DNA of 64,000 bases from Pseudomonas extremaustralis (GCF_900102035.1 NZ_LT629689.1:2712001-2776000), one strand, 5' to 3'. Positions 1 through 9,529 are shown, numbered from the stretch's first letter. Numbers and translations: made by a program. The notes: a model not told the origin generated them from the sequence alone.

Positions 1-2
1 GC

Positions 3-887
3 CTCGCCGTCCCGTTGATTTTCGCGGCATTGGGTGGCATCTGGTGTGAACGTGCCGGGGTGTTCAATCTGGCACTGGAAGGCAGCATCTTGGGCGGCGC
101 GTTTGGTGCGGCTGTCGCTGCTTTTTTCATGCACAGCGTGTGGGGAGGTTTGCTGGGTGGAGTACTTGCGGCGGGTTTGATCGGACTGCTTCTGGCAACC
201 ATGACCGTGCGCCTGGCAATCAATCAAATGGTCGCGGGTATCGCCATTAATATGCTAGTCATTGGCATTACCTCATTCTTTGCACGCATGGCGTTCAGCG
301 AACAAGGTGCTTCGGCATTGTTGCCGGGCTTCACGACATTGCCTGTTCCGGGGCTGGCGTCGATCCCGGTGGTCGGCGATATTCTGTTCAAGCAGAATCT
401 TCTGGTCTATCTGCTATACGCCATGGTGCCATTTGCCTGGTGGCTTCTGTTCCGCACTTCATGGGGCCTGAACCTGCGCGCCACCGGTGAGTATCCAAGA
501 GCTGCCGATAGTGCCGGGCTGAACGTGTTCCGGATTCGTTTCTTAAGCATTGTCGGCTCTTGCGTGATCGCCGGACTGGGCGGCTGCTATCTGGTGCTGT
601 CACAAGTGTTCATGTTCACCGAGCACATGAGCGCGGGCAAAGGCTTCATTGCCTTGGCCGCATTGATTCTAGGTAAATGGAATCCAGTGGGCGCACTAGC
701 TGCCTGTCTGTTGTTCGGCCTGGCCGATGCACTGCAACTGCGTTTGCAATTTGGTCATCCGGATGTGCCCTATCAGCTGTTCGTGGTGCTGCCTTACGTC
801 GCATCCATTGCCGCACTGGTGATCTTCGCTGGAAAAATCAGGCCTCCGGCCTCTGTAGGTGAATTCTTCAAGCGCGGTGGCAAATAA
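3..887 (+). CDS. ABC transporter permease, BmpA-linked nucleoside/simple-sugar type (5' partial)
   Basis: Inner-membrane permease of a BmpA/YufQ-type ABC importer (branched-chain permease superfamily). The frame is already open at the left window edge, so the apparent TTG start at base 15 is not the true start. The opening segment contains GIWCERAGVFNLALEG, the family's conserved cytoplasmic signature before the first core helices. About eight hydrophobic helices follow. The 290 visible residues are close to a complete permease, so little is missing. The deacetylase-fold enzyme gene starts 39 bases downstream on the same strand, so both probably belong to one operon that begins outside the window. 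Members of this family import nucleosides or related ring compounds. In this neighbourhood a hydantoin, purine or pyrimidine breakdown product is a reasonable guess, but nothing in the sequence fixes the substrate. Confidence 0.85.
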   Translation, partial: LAVPLIFAALGGIWCERAGVFNLALEGSILGGAFGAAVAAFFMHSVWGGLLGGVLAAGLIGLLLATMTVRLAINQMVAGIAINMLVIGITSFFARMAFSEQGASALLPGFTTLPVPGLASIPVVGDILFKQNLLVYLLYAMVPFAWWLLFRTSWGLNLRATGEYPRAADSAGLNVFRIRFLSIVGSCVIAGLGGCYLVLSQVFMFTEHMSAGKGFIALAALILGKWNPVGALAACLLFGLADALQLRLQFGHPDVPYQLFVVLPYVASIAALVIFAGKIRPPASVGEFFKRGGK

Positions 888-926
888 CACCTAGCCTCGA
901 CTTTCAGCTTTTCAACAGGTACCGAC

Positions 927-1841
927 ATGAGCAAACCTGCAAGCATGATCAAGAGCCCTATTGCGTGGCCGGACGGTGCGCGCTGCGCCGTGGCGATCAC
1001 CTTCGACATGGACGCCGACAGCTTCCTGCACTTGCATCGTCCCGCAGACAGCCACAAGCGGGTCAGCACCATTTCAACGCTGCAATACGGACCGAAAGTC
1101 GGCGTACCGCGTATCCTGCAGTCTTACCGGGACCTGGGTCTGAAACAGACATTCTTCGTCCCGGCCTGGTGCATCGAGCAATATCCGGCTGCGGTCGAGG
1201 CGATGGTCAAGGACGGTCATGAGATCGGGCACCATGGCTACATCCATGAGCACGTCAACGAAATCAGCGAAGAGGAAGAGCTGTTCTGGTTGCGTAAATC
1301 CATCGACATCATCGAACGCCACACCGGCCAGAAACCCCGAGGTTTCCGCGCCCCGCTGTACAACTTCTCCCCCGCGACCACAGACCTGTTGATTGTCGAA
1401 GGCTTCAAGTACGACGCGTCGTTGATGGGCGACGATACCCCATACATCCTGCAAGGCAAAACTGGGCAACTGGTCGAGTTGCCGACCCATTGGGCCATGG
1501 ATGATTGGCCGCCTTACGTACACATGAGTGACATCGACTACAGCATGCCGATCCGTTCACCCCAGGAGGCTATCTCCGTTTACAAGGCTGAGTTCGATGC
1601 CATGTGGGAATACGGCGGGCTTCTGGTTGCAGTCTGGCATCCTTTCGTAAGCGGCCGCCTCGCCCGCTGGCATGAGACGGTGCGCTTCATTGAATACATG
1701 CAGGCCAAAGGCGGAGTGTGGTTCGCCACGCTGGAAGAAATCGCCGCGCATGTAAGTCAAGTACATGACCAAGGCTCGACAAATCTGCGGGTGGAGCGTA
1801 TGCCGCCGTACGATGGTCCCGTCAAGTTCGACAAATATTAG
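927..1841 (+). CDS. Polysaccharide deacetylase-fold hydrolase (PuuE / cyclic imide hydrolase-like)
   Basis: Metal-dependent hydrolase of the NodB/polysaccharide deacetylase superfamily, 304 residues. The metal-site motifs are visible: FDMDAD near residues 26-31 and the HHGYIHEH stretch near 102-109, followed by RAPLYNFS near 141-148. No signal peptide is seen, which argues against cell-wall polysaccharide as the substrate. Cytoplasmic members of this branch (PuuE allantoinase, the HpPgdA group, cyclic imide hydrolases) open cyclic amide rings. Lying beside hydantoin and creatinine genes, this one probably opens a cyclic amide or imide. The ATG at 927 is the first plausible start, but no strong Shine-Dalgarno is seen upstream. 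The substrate remains inferred. Confidence 0.75.
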   Translation: MSKPASMIKSPIAWPDGARCAVAITFDMDADSFLHLHRPADSHKRVSTISTLQYGPKVGVPRILQSYRDLGLKQTFFVPAWCIEQYPAAVEAMVKDGHEIGHHGYIHEHVNEISEEEELFWLRKSIDIIERHTGQKPRGFRAPLYNFSPATTDLLIVEGFKYDASLMGDDTPYILQGKTGQLVELPTHWAMDDWPPYVHMSDIDYSMPIRSPQEAISVYKAEFDAMWEYGGLLVAVWHPFVSGRLARWHETVRFIEYMQAKGGVWFATLEEIAAHVSQVHDQGSTNLRVERMPPYDGPVKFDKY

Positions 1842-1855
1842 CCAAAACGCTGAAT

Positions 1856-1879
1856 GGCGGTCGCCAACGGGCGACCGCC
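1856..1879 (+). terminator. Perfect 10-bp hairpin after the deacetylase gene
   Basis: GGCGGTCGCC (1856-1865) pairs perfectly with GGCGACCGCC (1870-1879) across an AACG loop, 14 bases after the deacetylase stop. There is no T-tract, so it could be a weak or Rho-assisted terminator or an mRNA 3'-end stabiliser. Confidence 0.5.
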
Positions 1880-2188
1880 TCACTACTAGAACCAGTTCCT
1901 CTAAATACTAATTTGGATAATTATTGCGTATTCGCCCATGTGAGTTTCGGCGACGGGTCGTTAACTTATCTGCATAGAAATGGCATCGACTCAAATGCCA
2001 GATGTTTGAATTCGCAGTAGCGCACGTCAGCACTGGCCCTACTGGGCTCTGCATGGAAGGGGTTATTGCATCGAGCGATTTAACGAGTCGGTACTGCGCA
2101 GCACCACCCCAATTACAGTCCGGCTAGGATGCCCTGGCACATAGGTGAAGGGATAGACGCACCATGGCCGAAATAACAAATGGCAAAA
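1880..2188. other. Intergenic stretch, no gene seen
   Basis: About 310 bases between the hairpin that closes the deacetylase operon and the terminator of the N-carbamoylsarcosine amidase gene. No open frame with a convincing start, no tRNA and no repeat were recognised. Confidence 0.5.
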
Positions 2189-2215
2189 GGGCCGTGACGC
2201 ATAGACACACGGCCC
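2189..2215 (-). terminator. Rho-independent terminator of the amidase gene
   Basis: Arms GGGCCGTG (2189-2196) and CACGGCCC (2208-2215). Read on the minus strand the stem is followed by TTTTGCC, and it lies about 50 bases beyond the stop of the isochorismatase-family gene. Confidence 0.7.
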
Positions 2216-2268
2216 CTTCTTCGTCAGCTGTTTGTTTAACCAAACAGGACCCAGTCACGTTCTCGTAA

Positions 2269-2958
2269 TTACTTCTGGCCCGCAGTCGCCAAGTAATCCA
2301 GGCATGTGTCGACAGTTTCTACATCGGCAAATTTTGCGTCGATGTCGAACAGGTTCCAGGCTACTGCGCCCGGGACACGGTCACCGATACATTCTTTAAC
2401 TGCGATGGTACGAAAACCTTCAGCCAGGCCGTCACATAAAGTCGTGCGAACACATGCAGACGCTGTGACACCGGTGACCAAAATTGTGTCGACGCCAGCG
2501 GAACGCAAGTAGCCTGCCAGCGACGTTCCACTGAACGAACTGGCGCGCTTCTTGATCAGCACGAACTCACCCTCAATCGGGGCGATACGCGAGTCGATGG
2601 CCCAAAGGTTTTCGTCACTCTGGTTGACCACATCCACTGGAATTTTGTTGTGCCATTGGCCCATATCGGTGTTCGGATCATTGCGATCGGTATTCTGGTA
2701 GCACGTTGTCACGTGGACGATCGGAAAGCCCTTGGCGCGAAATTTTTTCATCAGGCGCTGGACGCCCGGAATAATTTCGTCGTCGATCTTATCGCAAGTG
2801 AACGGGTTGCCCGGGCGAGTCCAGGCATTGGCCAAATCGACATTGATCAGCGCCGGGTGCTTACCAAAACCGATGCGGCGCTGAAAACCTCGCTCCTTGT
2901 AGAGCTTGGTAGATTCTTCGAACGCGCGTTCAAGCATGATCATCAGTTCTTGCGACAT
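2269..2958 (-). CDS. Cysteine hydrolase, probable N-carbamoylsarcosine amidase
   Basis: Isochorismatase-like cysteine hydrolase of 229 residues. The expected triad is present: Asp41 in INVDLANAWT, Lys136 in IKKRASSFSGT and Cys169 in VTASACVRTT. N-carbamoylsarcosine amidase of this fold releases CO2 and ammonia from N-carbamoylsarcosine to give sarcosine. That is the step after N-methylhydantoinase, and hyuA/hyuB-like genes lie 3-6 kb away, so the assignment rests on fold plus context. Other members hydrolyse N-carbamoyl amino acids, ureidoacrylate or nicotinamide. The gene is transcribed divergently from the LysR regulator, with 120 bases and an inverted repeat between them, so the regulator probably controls it. 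A terminator follows it. Confidence 0.75.
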   Translation of the reverse strand: MSQELMIMLERAFEESTKLYKERGFQRRIGFGKHPALINVDLANAWTRPGNPFTCDKIDDEIIPGVQRLMKKFRAKGFPIVHVTTCYQNTDRNDPNTDMGQWHNKIPVDVVNQSDENLWAIDSRIAPIEGEFVLIKKRASSFSGTSLAGYLRSAGVDTILVTGVTASACVRTTLCDGLAEGFRTIAVKECIGDRVPGAVAWNLFDIDAKFADVETVDTCLDYLATAGQK

Positions 2959-3031
2959 AGTGAGTCTCTCCAGTCTAGGTAATGAAGGTTGGCATTAGAA
3001 ATTGCCTTGACCTGATACTCACGGTAATCCG

Positions 3032-3076
3032 TGGTATAAATAACATCCAATTCATTATTTGACATTATTGATACCA
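3032..3076. promoter_or_regulatory. Inverted repeat in the amidase/LysR divergent promoter, candidate LysR operator
   Basis: TGGTATAAATAA (3032-3043) matches the reverse complement of TTATTGATACCA (3065-3076) at 11 of 12 positions. The right arm ends two bases before the lysR-type start codon. This position would allow autorepression as well as control of the divergent hydrolase gene. The regulator assignment is inferred from position. Confidence 0.5.
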
Positions 3077-3078
3077 GT

Positions 3079-3978
3079 ATGAGCATCAATATCCGTTTCG
3101 ACCTCAAGCAGATGAAAGCCTTTATCGCCGTGGCCGAACACCTTCATTTCAAGCGCGCGGCGGACGTGCTGTTCATTACCCAGCCTGCGTTAAGTCGTTT
3201 GATTAGAGCTCTGGAAGAAGAAGTGGAGGCGCAGTTATTCCAGCGCACCACCCGACAGGTTGCGCTGACCGAGGCCGGTCGCCTGTTTCTCCATGAGTGC
3301 CAGCAGGTATTTCGCCATATAGAGCGCGGAATCGAGTTGGCGCGTAGCGCAGCGGCGGGTGATATTGGTCACCTCACGGTTGCCTACAACGATTTTGCAA
3401 TCAACGGCGCCCTGCCCGCGATCCTTGAGCGCTTCAAGGAACTCCATCCGAACGTGACGGTAGAGTTGCTCTACATGCCGTCGCACGAACAGTACAAAGC
3501 CATCGATGATTGTCTGATCGACGTAGGATTTCTTTTGGGCCCGGTGTCGATGCCAGGGATCAAATCCCTGCCTGTGTCGCAAGAGAGAATGGTGGCCATT
3601 CTTCCCGCCAGACACCCATTGGCTGGCAACACCAGCATCAGGGTCGAACAACTCAAAGACGAGCGCTTCATCTTCGGCGCGGCCAGCGGCTGGAGCCTGT
3701 TTCGGGAACAGTCATTTCAGCTCTGCCAACGCTTTGGCTTTACGCCGAACATCATTCAGGAGGCGACCACCAGCATCGGTATCTTCGGGCTGGTGGCCGC
3801 TAATATGGGCGTGTCGATCTATTCGGAATGCGCCTACAAGATCCAGCGCGAAGGGGTAGCCATTATTCCCCTGGAAAACGAGCATGCCTGTGTGCAAACC
3901 ATCGCCGCCTGGAACGACGCATACGAAACGCCCACGGCAGCCAGGTTCAGGGCGTTGTTGCAGGACCTGACCGCCTAG
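3079..3978 (+). CDS. LysR family transcriptional regulator
   Basis: LysR-type regulator of 299 residues. The N-terminal winged helix-turn-helix (about residues 8-67) reads AFIAVAEHLHFKRAADVLF then ITQPALSRLIRALEEEV, typical of the CatR/BenM-like branch. The rest is the periplasmic-binding-protein-like effector domain. It is divergent from the N-carbamoylsarcosine amidase-like gene and convergent with the NCS1 permease, whose stop is 9 bases away. It is the natural candidate to sense an intermediate of the hydantoin/creatinine route. The inverted repeat abutting its start suggests autoregulation. Confidence 0.9.
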   Translation: MSINIRFDLKQMKAFIAVAEHLHFKRAADVLFITQPALSRLIRALEEEVEAQLFQRTTRQVALTEAGRLFLHECQQVFRHIERGIELARSAAAGDIGHLTVAYNDFAINGALPAILERFKELHPNVTVELLYMPSHEQYKAIDDCLIDVGFLLGPVSMPGIKSLPVSQERMVAILPARHPLAGNTSIRVEQLKDERFIFGAASGWSLFREQSFQLCQRFGFTPNIIQEATTSIGIFGLVAANMGVSIYSECAYKIQREGVAIIPLENEHACVQTIAAWNDAYETPTAARFRALLQDLTA

Positions 3979-3987
3979 CGGCGTAGC

Positions 3988-5493
3988 TTAATCCAGGCGA
4001 TTGATGGGTGTACGGTGAAAGCTGTCATTTTCGCCGTCGTAGCTCCAGTTCATCCCCACGCTGGTGGCGAGCAAAGACTCATTGTCCGGCGTCAGCAGTT
4101 CACGTTGCGGATAGCGTTTAGCCACCCAGAACTTCATCAGTACAAAATAGGCCACCAGTCCCACCACAAAGCCGACCACAAAGGCCCAGTCACCCGAGAA
4201 GAACGCCAGCACGCTAGCCAGACTCCAGGCCAGCAACCCCGCGGGATTGAACCCACGCCAGTAATAGAACTGTCCTTGCACTTGATAAAGTTCGGGCACA
4301 TTCAGGTGGCGGCGTCTGAGCAGGTAGTAGTCCGCGATCATGATTCCGCCGATAGCCGACAGAAAGGATCCGTAGGAAAACAGGAATGCAAAGAGGTTGT
4401 CGAGGATCGCCCAAGGCATGGACAGCGTGCCGATGATGCCCGCGATGACGACCGCCACTGGATACTTAACGTAGGGCGCGCCAGCGTTGACGAAGGTCAG
4501 CGCTGCCGGAATCAGATTGGCCGCTGTATTGGTCGACCATTGCGCCAGAACCACCAGCAACATAAGCACGACCAGACTGATACCCGTGCTCTGCACTTGA
4601 ATCACATTGATCGGATTCCAGTCTCCTGCCGCGATAAATGATGCCGCACCAATCAGGGCAATCCATGTCTGGGTCAATGGCAGTGCAAGTAACTGAGCAA
4701 GCAGTGCGTGCTTGTTGCGTTTGATAAACCGTCGGGAATCCAATGGCGTCTTCAGATAACGGGTGATATTGGGAATATCGATGGCCAGTGTCGACCAGAA
4801 CGCTACGTTAGCCAGGAACAGCGTCGTCCAGCTCAGTTGTTTGTCGCCGACGAACGTCCAGATATTCACGCCTTTGGTAGTCGCCAGTACGTCCAGCGTC
4901 ATGTACATCCAGACCGAAATGGCAATGATTGCCGGCGCGGCAATCGAGGACAAAAACTCCACTGCCTTGATCCCCATGGCGGTATTGATGATCTGGACCA
5001 CAGCAAAAATCACGTACCACAGCGGCCAGTTATCAAAACCGGTCAGGTATTCAATGATGCCATTGAGGGCCAGCGCTCCAAGGTACGTCTGAATACCGAA
5101 CCAGATTGCCGCAATCACCCCACGAAACAGAGACGGAATGTGCGTGCCATAAATACCGAAAGGCGCGCGCAGGTAAACCGCAAACGAAAGACCATGCTCG
5201 GTGCCAATATCGGCCGTCAGGGTCATCAACAAAGCCAGGACAAAATTGGCAAGCAGGATAATCAGCACGACCTGGGTCAACGACATGCCGGAAACGCCGG
5301 TGGCGCCCAACTGGAACGTGGCAATCATGAAAGCGATCCCAATCCAGATCCAGGTGAACCCCAGTGTGCCGATCGAACGCTGCTGGCGCTTTATCGGCAA
5401 AATCGTCTTCTCCAGCAAATTATGGCGAGACACCGAGACAGGACTTGCCGCTGCTGGGATATCGCTGGCGATATCGGGTGTGTTCAGAGTCAT
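3988..5493 (-). CDS. NCS1 family permease (hydantoin/allantoin/nucleobase type)
   Basis: Nucleobase:cation symporter-1 family inner-membrane carrier with about 12 hydrophobic helices, 501 residues from the ATG at 5493. That start has GAGG about 8 bases upstream and is preferred over the in-frame TTG at 5499. The first-helix region (TLGFTWIWIGIAFMIATFQLG) corresponds to the sodium and substrate-binding core, and WFGIQTYLGALAL matches the family's substrate-tryptophan helix. The family includes Mhp1 (benzyl-hydantoin), PucI (allantoin) and CodB (cytosine). It lies last in the run MFS-hyuA-hyuB-permease on the same strand. N-methylhydantoin or a related ring is the likely cargo, which is an inference from context. 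Confidence 0.85.
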   Translation of the reverse strand: MTLNTPDIASDIPAAASPVSVSRHNLLEKTILPIKRQQRSIGTLGFTWIWIGIAFMIATFQLGATGVSGMSLTQVVLIILLANFVLALLMTLTADIGTEHGLSFAVYLRAPFGIYGTHIPSLFRGVIAAIWFGIQTYLGALALNGIIEYLTGFDNWPLWYVIFAVVQIINTAMGIKAVEFLSSIAAPAIIAISVWMYMTLDVLATTKGVNIWTFVGDKQLSWTTLFLANVAFWSTLAIDIPNITRYLKTPLDSRRFIKRNKHALLAQLLALPLTQTWIALIGAASFIAAGDWNPINVIQVQSTGISLVVLMLLVVLAQWSTNTAANLIPAALTFVNAGAPYVKYPVAVVIAGIIGTLSMPWAILDNLFAFLFSYGSFLSAIGGIMIADYYLLRRRHLNVPELYQVQGQFYYWRGFNPAGLLAWSLASVLAFFSGDWAFVVGFVVGLVAYFVLMKFWVAKRYPQRELLTPDNESLLATSVGMNWSYDGENDSFHRTPINRLD

Positions 5494-5651
5494 TGACAAT
5501 ACCTCTGGGTAAGTTCGAGGCGCACGGCGACGCTGGCCCTTTTTGAGGAGGCCAGGCCGTGCAGGGGTAAATAAGGGAATTCAACGCTTTATCTGGAGCC
5601 CGACAAACCATTGGGTGATCTGTCGGACTTCTCAATGGGACCGATCGAAGG

Positions 5652-7421
5652 TCAGCCGTTCTGCGCCGTCAGCTGTGCTCGTCGCTTATCAGTGGCGGCT
5701 AGATCCAGCTGAACCTGCTCGTCCAGCACCACGCCATAGACTTCATAGGCTTGGTCCAGGCTGCAGAAGTCATCCAGGACATCTTCGCGCACCTGCTCGG
5801 CGCTACGCTCCAGCGGATTGCCGTAACCACCGCCGCAAGGCGAGTAGTACGCCATGACATCACCGGCCCGGGAGGCGTAGCCGGAGAACTTCGATGGCAT
5901 CGAAACGATATCGTCAGGGGTTGCCACATTGTAGATTTCAGTCTTGCCGACCACGCCCTCACAGCCGCCGAAAATACCCCACGGCACGTCGTAATGGCGT
6001 TCGCTTTCATGGGTGATGAACCCGTTGGTCAACACCCGTTGCGCTTTCACCACGCCGATCCCACCGCGATATTTTCCGGCGCCGGGCATGACGTCATCGC
6101 GTAACTCGTAACGGTCACAAATCATCGGCAGGTGCATGCCGAGGTCTTCAATCGGGTTATTGCGGGTATTGGCCATGAGGTTGTCGATGGCGTCGGGACC
6201 ATCAGACCGGGGCCGCCCGCCGTAAGCGCCTTCGTTGACCTCCAGGAACACCCAATAGTCGCCGCTGGGTTTGATGCCCGAATAGGCGGCAAAAGAGATC
6301 GACGCCGAACTGCCGGCAATGATCCGCTCTGGCAGTACCGGCGCCAGGGCCTTGATGATCAGGTCAATCATGCGGTTGCACTGGGTGAAACGCGCCTCGG
6401 CCGCTGCCGGGAAAATCGGGTTGAAAATAGTCCCTAACGGCGCCAGCACGCTGATCGGTCGGAACGAGCCTTCGTTGGACGGTACCGGGCTTTGCGTGGT
6501 GTAGGCATCCAGCAGGATCTTGCGAAACGCAGCAAATGCCGCGACCTTGCACGAGCCCTCGAAGGGTACGTTGTACGCAGTCAAGGTTTGCGCCGCGGAA
6601 CCGGTCAGGTCCACGATTACCGAATCGCCCTGCACCTTCACCGTCACCACCACCGGTAAGCGCTGATCTCTATGGCGACCGTCGTCGTCGAGAAAGCCTT
6701 CGGCGCGGTATTCGCCGTCAGGAATTTCCTGAATCTTCTGGCGCATGATGGTTTCCGAGTAGTCAATCAGTTGATTGATCGCATCGAAAGTGAAGTCCTT
6801 ACCGTAACGCTGCAGCAACTCCTTGAATCGCTTGACCCCCAAATGCGCAGAGGCCACTTGGGCTTCGATGTCGCGGATCAACTGCGTGGACGCGCGGCTG
6901 TTGTACTTGAACATCTGCACCAGCGCCTCATTGCGCACACCCTTCTCGTACAGCTTCAGACCTGCCATGAGCATGCCTTCGGCGTACACATCACCCACAT
7001 CGATGATCAAGCCCGGTGTCGCCGCACCAATGTCAATGTGATGCGCGGTGTTACCGGAGAAGCCGACCAACTCCCCTTCATGAAAGATCGGAATGATAAT
7101 GGCCAGATCCGGGCTGTGGCTCGAACCGTGGTACGGGTGGTTATGCACCACCACATCGCCCTCATGCCAAGCGCCGCCTTGCAGGGTCGCTTCAATTCCG
7201 CGCAGATACGCCGGGATGGAACCGATGTGCATGGGCGTCGATTCGGACTCACAGATGGTCTGATATCGGGTGTCGAACAGACCTGCGCCCATGTCTTGGG
7301 ACTCGCGAATGATCGATGAGAACGACATGCGGTACAGCACGTGGCCCATTTCTTCGGCGATGGTTTTTAAGGCACCGTTGATGACTTGCAGGGTAATCGG
7401 ATCTACTTTTTGCTGGCTCAT
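5652..7421 (-). CDS. hyuB: Hydantoinase B / N-methylhydantoinase beta-type subunit
   Basis: HyuB/oxoprolinase-B family protein of 589 residues, a usual length. It keeps the family motifs HNHPYHGSSH (93-102) and NTAHHIDIGA (124-133), which lie in the hydrolase active-site region. With HyuA it forms an ATP-dependent cyclic-amide hydrolase. In creatinine-degrading Pseudomonas such a complex converts N-methylhydantoin plus ATP to N-carbamoylsarcosine. It starts 17 bases after the hyuA stop, with GAGG 8 bases before its ATG, so the subunits should be co-translated in matching amounts. Acetophenone carboxylase, acetone carboxylase and 5-oxoprolinase are relatives, so the exact substrate is taken from the neighbouring amidase and deaminase genes. 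Confidence 0.85.
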   Translation of the reverse strand: MSQQKVDPITLQVINGALKTIAEEMGHVLYRMSFSSIIRESQDMGAGLFDTRYQTICESESTPMHIGSIPAYLRGIEATLQGGAWHEGDVVVHNHPYHGSSHSPDLAIIIPIFHEGELVGFSGNTAHHIDIGAATPGLIIDVGDVYAEGMLMAGLKLYEKGVRNEALVQMFKYNSRASTQLIRDIEAQVASAHLGVKRFKELLQRYGKDFTFDAINQLIDYSETIMRQKIQEIPDGEYRAEGFLDDDGRHRDQRLPVVVTVKVQGDSVIVDLTGSAAQTLTAYNVPFEGSCKVAAFAAFRKILLDAYTTQSPVPSNEGSFRPISVLAPLGTIFNPIFPAAAEARFTQCNRMIDLIIKALAPVLPERIIAGSSASISFAAYSGIKPSGDYWVFLEVNEGAYGGRPRSDGPDAIDNLMANTRNNPIEDLGMHLPMICDRYELRDDVMPGAGKYRGGIGVVKAQRVLTNGFITHESERHYDVPWGIFGGCEGVVGKTEIYNVATPDDIVSMPSKFSGYASRAGDVMAYYSPCGGGYGNPLERSAEQVREDVLDDFCSLDQAYEVYGVVLDEQVQLDLAATDKRRAQLTAQNG

Positions 7422-7438
7422 GGCGCGGACCTCAAAGA

Positions 7439-9529
7439 TTACGAACGGGAAATGATCAAGTTGCCATGTGCGCTCACTTTCGCGACCCAGCCTGGCGGCA
7501 CCAATGAGGTCGAATCGTGTTGCATGAGCATTGCCGGGCCCTCGATGTATTGTCCTGCTTGCAACTTGTTGCGGTCATATCGCGGCGTTGACAAGCTCTG
7601 GCCGTCATCGAAAATGGTGGTTCGTTCGTACAGGAAAGCGTCACCGGTATCGCTGTCCTGAGCTTCCGGCAGCGCCGACCAGGCCAGTTTTTGCGACTGT
7701 GAATGACCGATGACCCGCAAGCTGACCACTTCGACCGTGGCATCGTCGAAACAATAGCCGTAGTCCTTTTGGTGCTCGCGATGGAACTGCGCCATGACCT
7801 CGGCAATGGCCGCACGGTCAACTGCCCCAGCGGGTATCCGCGAGCGCAACTCGAACCCCTGCCCGTCATAGCGGCATTCGGCGATGCGGGTCAGCTGCAT
7901 ATCAGCTGCGCTCACACCATCATTTTCCAGCTGTTTGCGGATGTCCGTCTCCAGCCCCTGCAATGCCTGTTCAATGCGCGCCATGTTCAGCTCGCTGATA
8001 TCGTTGAGGTTGCACAGCAGCGACCGCAGCGCTTCGTATTGCAGGTCGGTGGTCAACAGCCCGGCCGCGGCAGTGATGCCCGGTGCAGGGGGAATCAACA
8101 CCGACTTAGCGTTAACCTCATCCGCCAGCGCCGGACCGTGTACGGGGCCTGCGCCGCCAAACGGCATCAGTACGAAATCCCGGGGATCGATCCCTTTGGC
8201 GACGGAATTGGAGCGTATCGCCAAGGCCATGTTGTTATTGACGATCTTGAGAATGCCCAGCGCGGCTTGATGGACATCCATGCCCAGTGGTTTGGCAATT
8301 TTCTCTTCGATAGCTTTATAGGACAGTTGCGGGTCCACTTGCAGATCGCCGCCAAGCATCTGATCGGGGTCGAGCCGCCCGAGCACAATGTTGGCGTCCG
8401 TTACCGTCGGTTCCACACCGCCACGGTTGTAGCACGCAGGGCCAGGGTTGGAGCCAGCCGAGCGCGGGCCGACCTGGAAGCCTCCCGCCGCGTCAATGAA
8501 CGCCACCGAACCGCCCCCTGCTCCGATAGTGATCAGATCGATCATAGGCACCAGCACCGGATGCCCGGAGACGTAAGAGTCCCGTGGGTTCATGATTTTG
8601 ATCTGTCCGTCGACCAGCGTCGAAATATCGGCAGAGGTTCCACCGATGTCCACTGTAATGATGTTCCGTTCGCCATCCAGACCCGCGAAGTAATGCCCGC
8701 CCATCACACCGCCTGCCGGGCCGGACATCAAAATGTTCACAGGCCGATCGCAGCAGCTTTCCACGGTGGCCACGCCGCCGTTGGACTGCATGATGCGCAG
8801 GTCCGCATGAATACCGTTGTCTCGTAGCTGGGTGGATAAATGGGTCAGATAGCTTGAGGTGCGCGGTCCGACGTAGGCATTCATGGCCGTAGTGGAGAAA
8901 CGCTCATATTCGCGCATGACATCGACCACTTCGCTGGAGCAGCAGACGAACGCTTGCGGCATTACCGCCTGAACAATGGCTTTGGCTCGAAGCTCGTGGC
9001 TGCGCTCGAGAAACGAATACATGAAGCCGATGATCACCGCCTCGACGCCGCGAGCCTTGAGCGTCAGCGCGGCGTTACGGACCTCCTCATCGTCCAGCGG
9101 CGTCTGAATTTCGCCATGGGGCGGCAGGACGCGCTCGTTGATCGCGATGCGGTTGCGCCGACGGACCAGCGGCGCGCTCTGCCACGGAACGTCGAAATGC
9201 AGGGAAAAGTTAAACGGGCGCTTGTGGCGGCCAATGTGCAGGATGTCGCGAAATCCCTTGGTGGTCAGCATCCCAACATTAGCGCCGTTGTGCTCAATGG
9301 AAATATTGGTTGCGACAGTGGTGCCGTGGACAATTTGTTTGATTTCGTCGAAGCCGATTTTCGCCTTGGCACATAACTCCATGATCCCGCGCATGACTGC
9401 CAGGGACTGGTCCTCGACCGTGGTAGGAACTTTATGGGAAAAAATCTTGCGGCCAATGGAATCCAGCTCGGTGGTTTCCAGAATCAGGTCTGTATTGGTG
9501 CCGCCAACATCTACGCCAATGCGTGCCAT
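7439..9529 (-). CDS. hyuA: Hydantoinase A / N-methylhydantoinase ATP-binding subunit
   Basis: HyuA family ATPase-fold subunit, 696 residues. Nucleotide-binding motifs run in order: VDVGGTNTD (6-14), HGTT (68-71), SNGG (249-252), SGPAGGV (269-275), DIGGTSAD (294-301), GAGGGS (336-341) and GSNPGPACY (359-367). The start at 9529 is preferred over the ATG at 9547 because AGGAG lies between them, 9 bases before 9529. It is followed directly by hyuB, its partner in ATP-driven ring opening. The MHS-family transporter gene sits 100 bases upstream on the same strand. Together with the amidase it supplies the two middle steps of the creatinine-to-sarcosine route. Confidence 0.87.
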   Translation of the reverse strand: MARIGVDVGGTNTDLILETTELDSIGRKIFSHKVPTTVEDQSLAVMRGIMELCAKAKIGFDEIKQIVHGTTVATNISIEHNGANVGMLTTKGFRDILHIGRHKRPFNFSLHFDVPWQSAPLVRRRNRIAINERVLPPHGEIQTPLDDEEVRNAALTLKARGVEAVIIGFMYSFLERSHELRAKAIVQAVMPQAFVCCSSEVVDVMREYERFSTTAMNAYVGPRTSSYLTHLSTQLRDNGIHADLRIMQSNGGVATVESCCDRPVNILMSGPAGGVMGGHYFAGLDGERNIITVDIGGTSADISTLVDGQIKIMNPRDSYVSGHPVLVPMIDLITIGAGGGSVAFIDAAGGFQVGPRSAGSNPGPACYNRGGVEPTVTDANIVLGRLDPDQMLGGDLQVDPQLSYKAIEEKIAKPLGMDVHQAALGILKIVNNNMALAIRSNSVAKGIDPRDFVLMPFGGAGPVHGPALADEVNAKSVLIPPAPGITAAAGLLTTDLQYEALRSLLCNLNDISELNMARIEQALQGLETDIRKQLENDGVSAADMQLTRIAECRYDGQGFELRSRIPAGAVDRAAIAEVMAQFHREHQKDYGYCFDDATVEVVSLRVIGHSQSQKLAWSALPEAQDSDTGDAFLYERTTIFDDGQSLSTPRYDRNKLQAGQYIEGPAMLMQHDSTSLVPPGWVAKVSAHGNLIISRS

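Noticed and set aside
4015-5512. Long plus-strand frames opposite the NCS1 permease gene
   Set aside because: They are Arg-, His- and Gln-rich antisense readings of a membrane protein gene and have no family resemblance.
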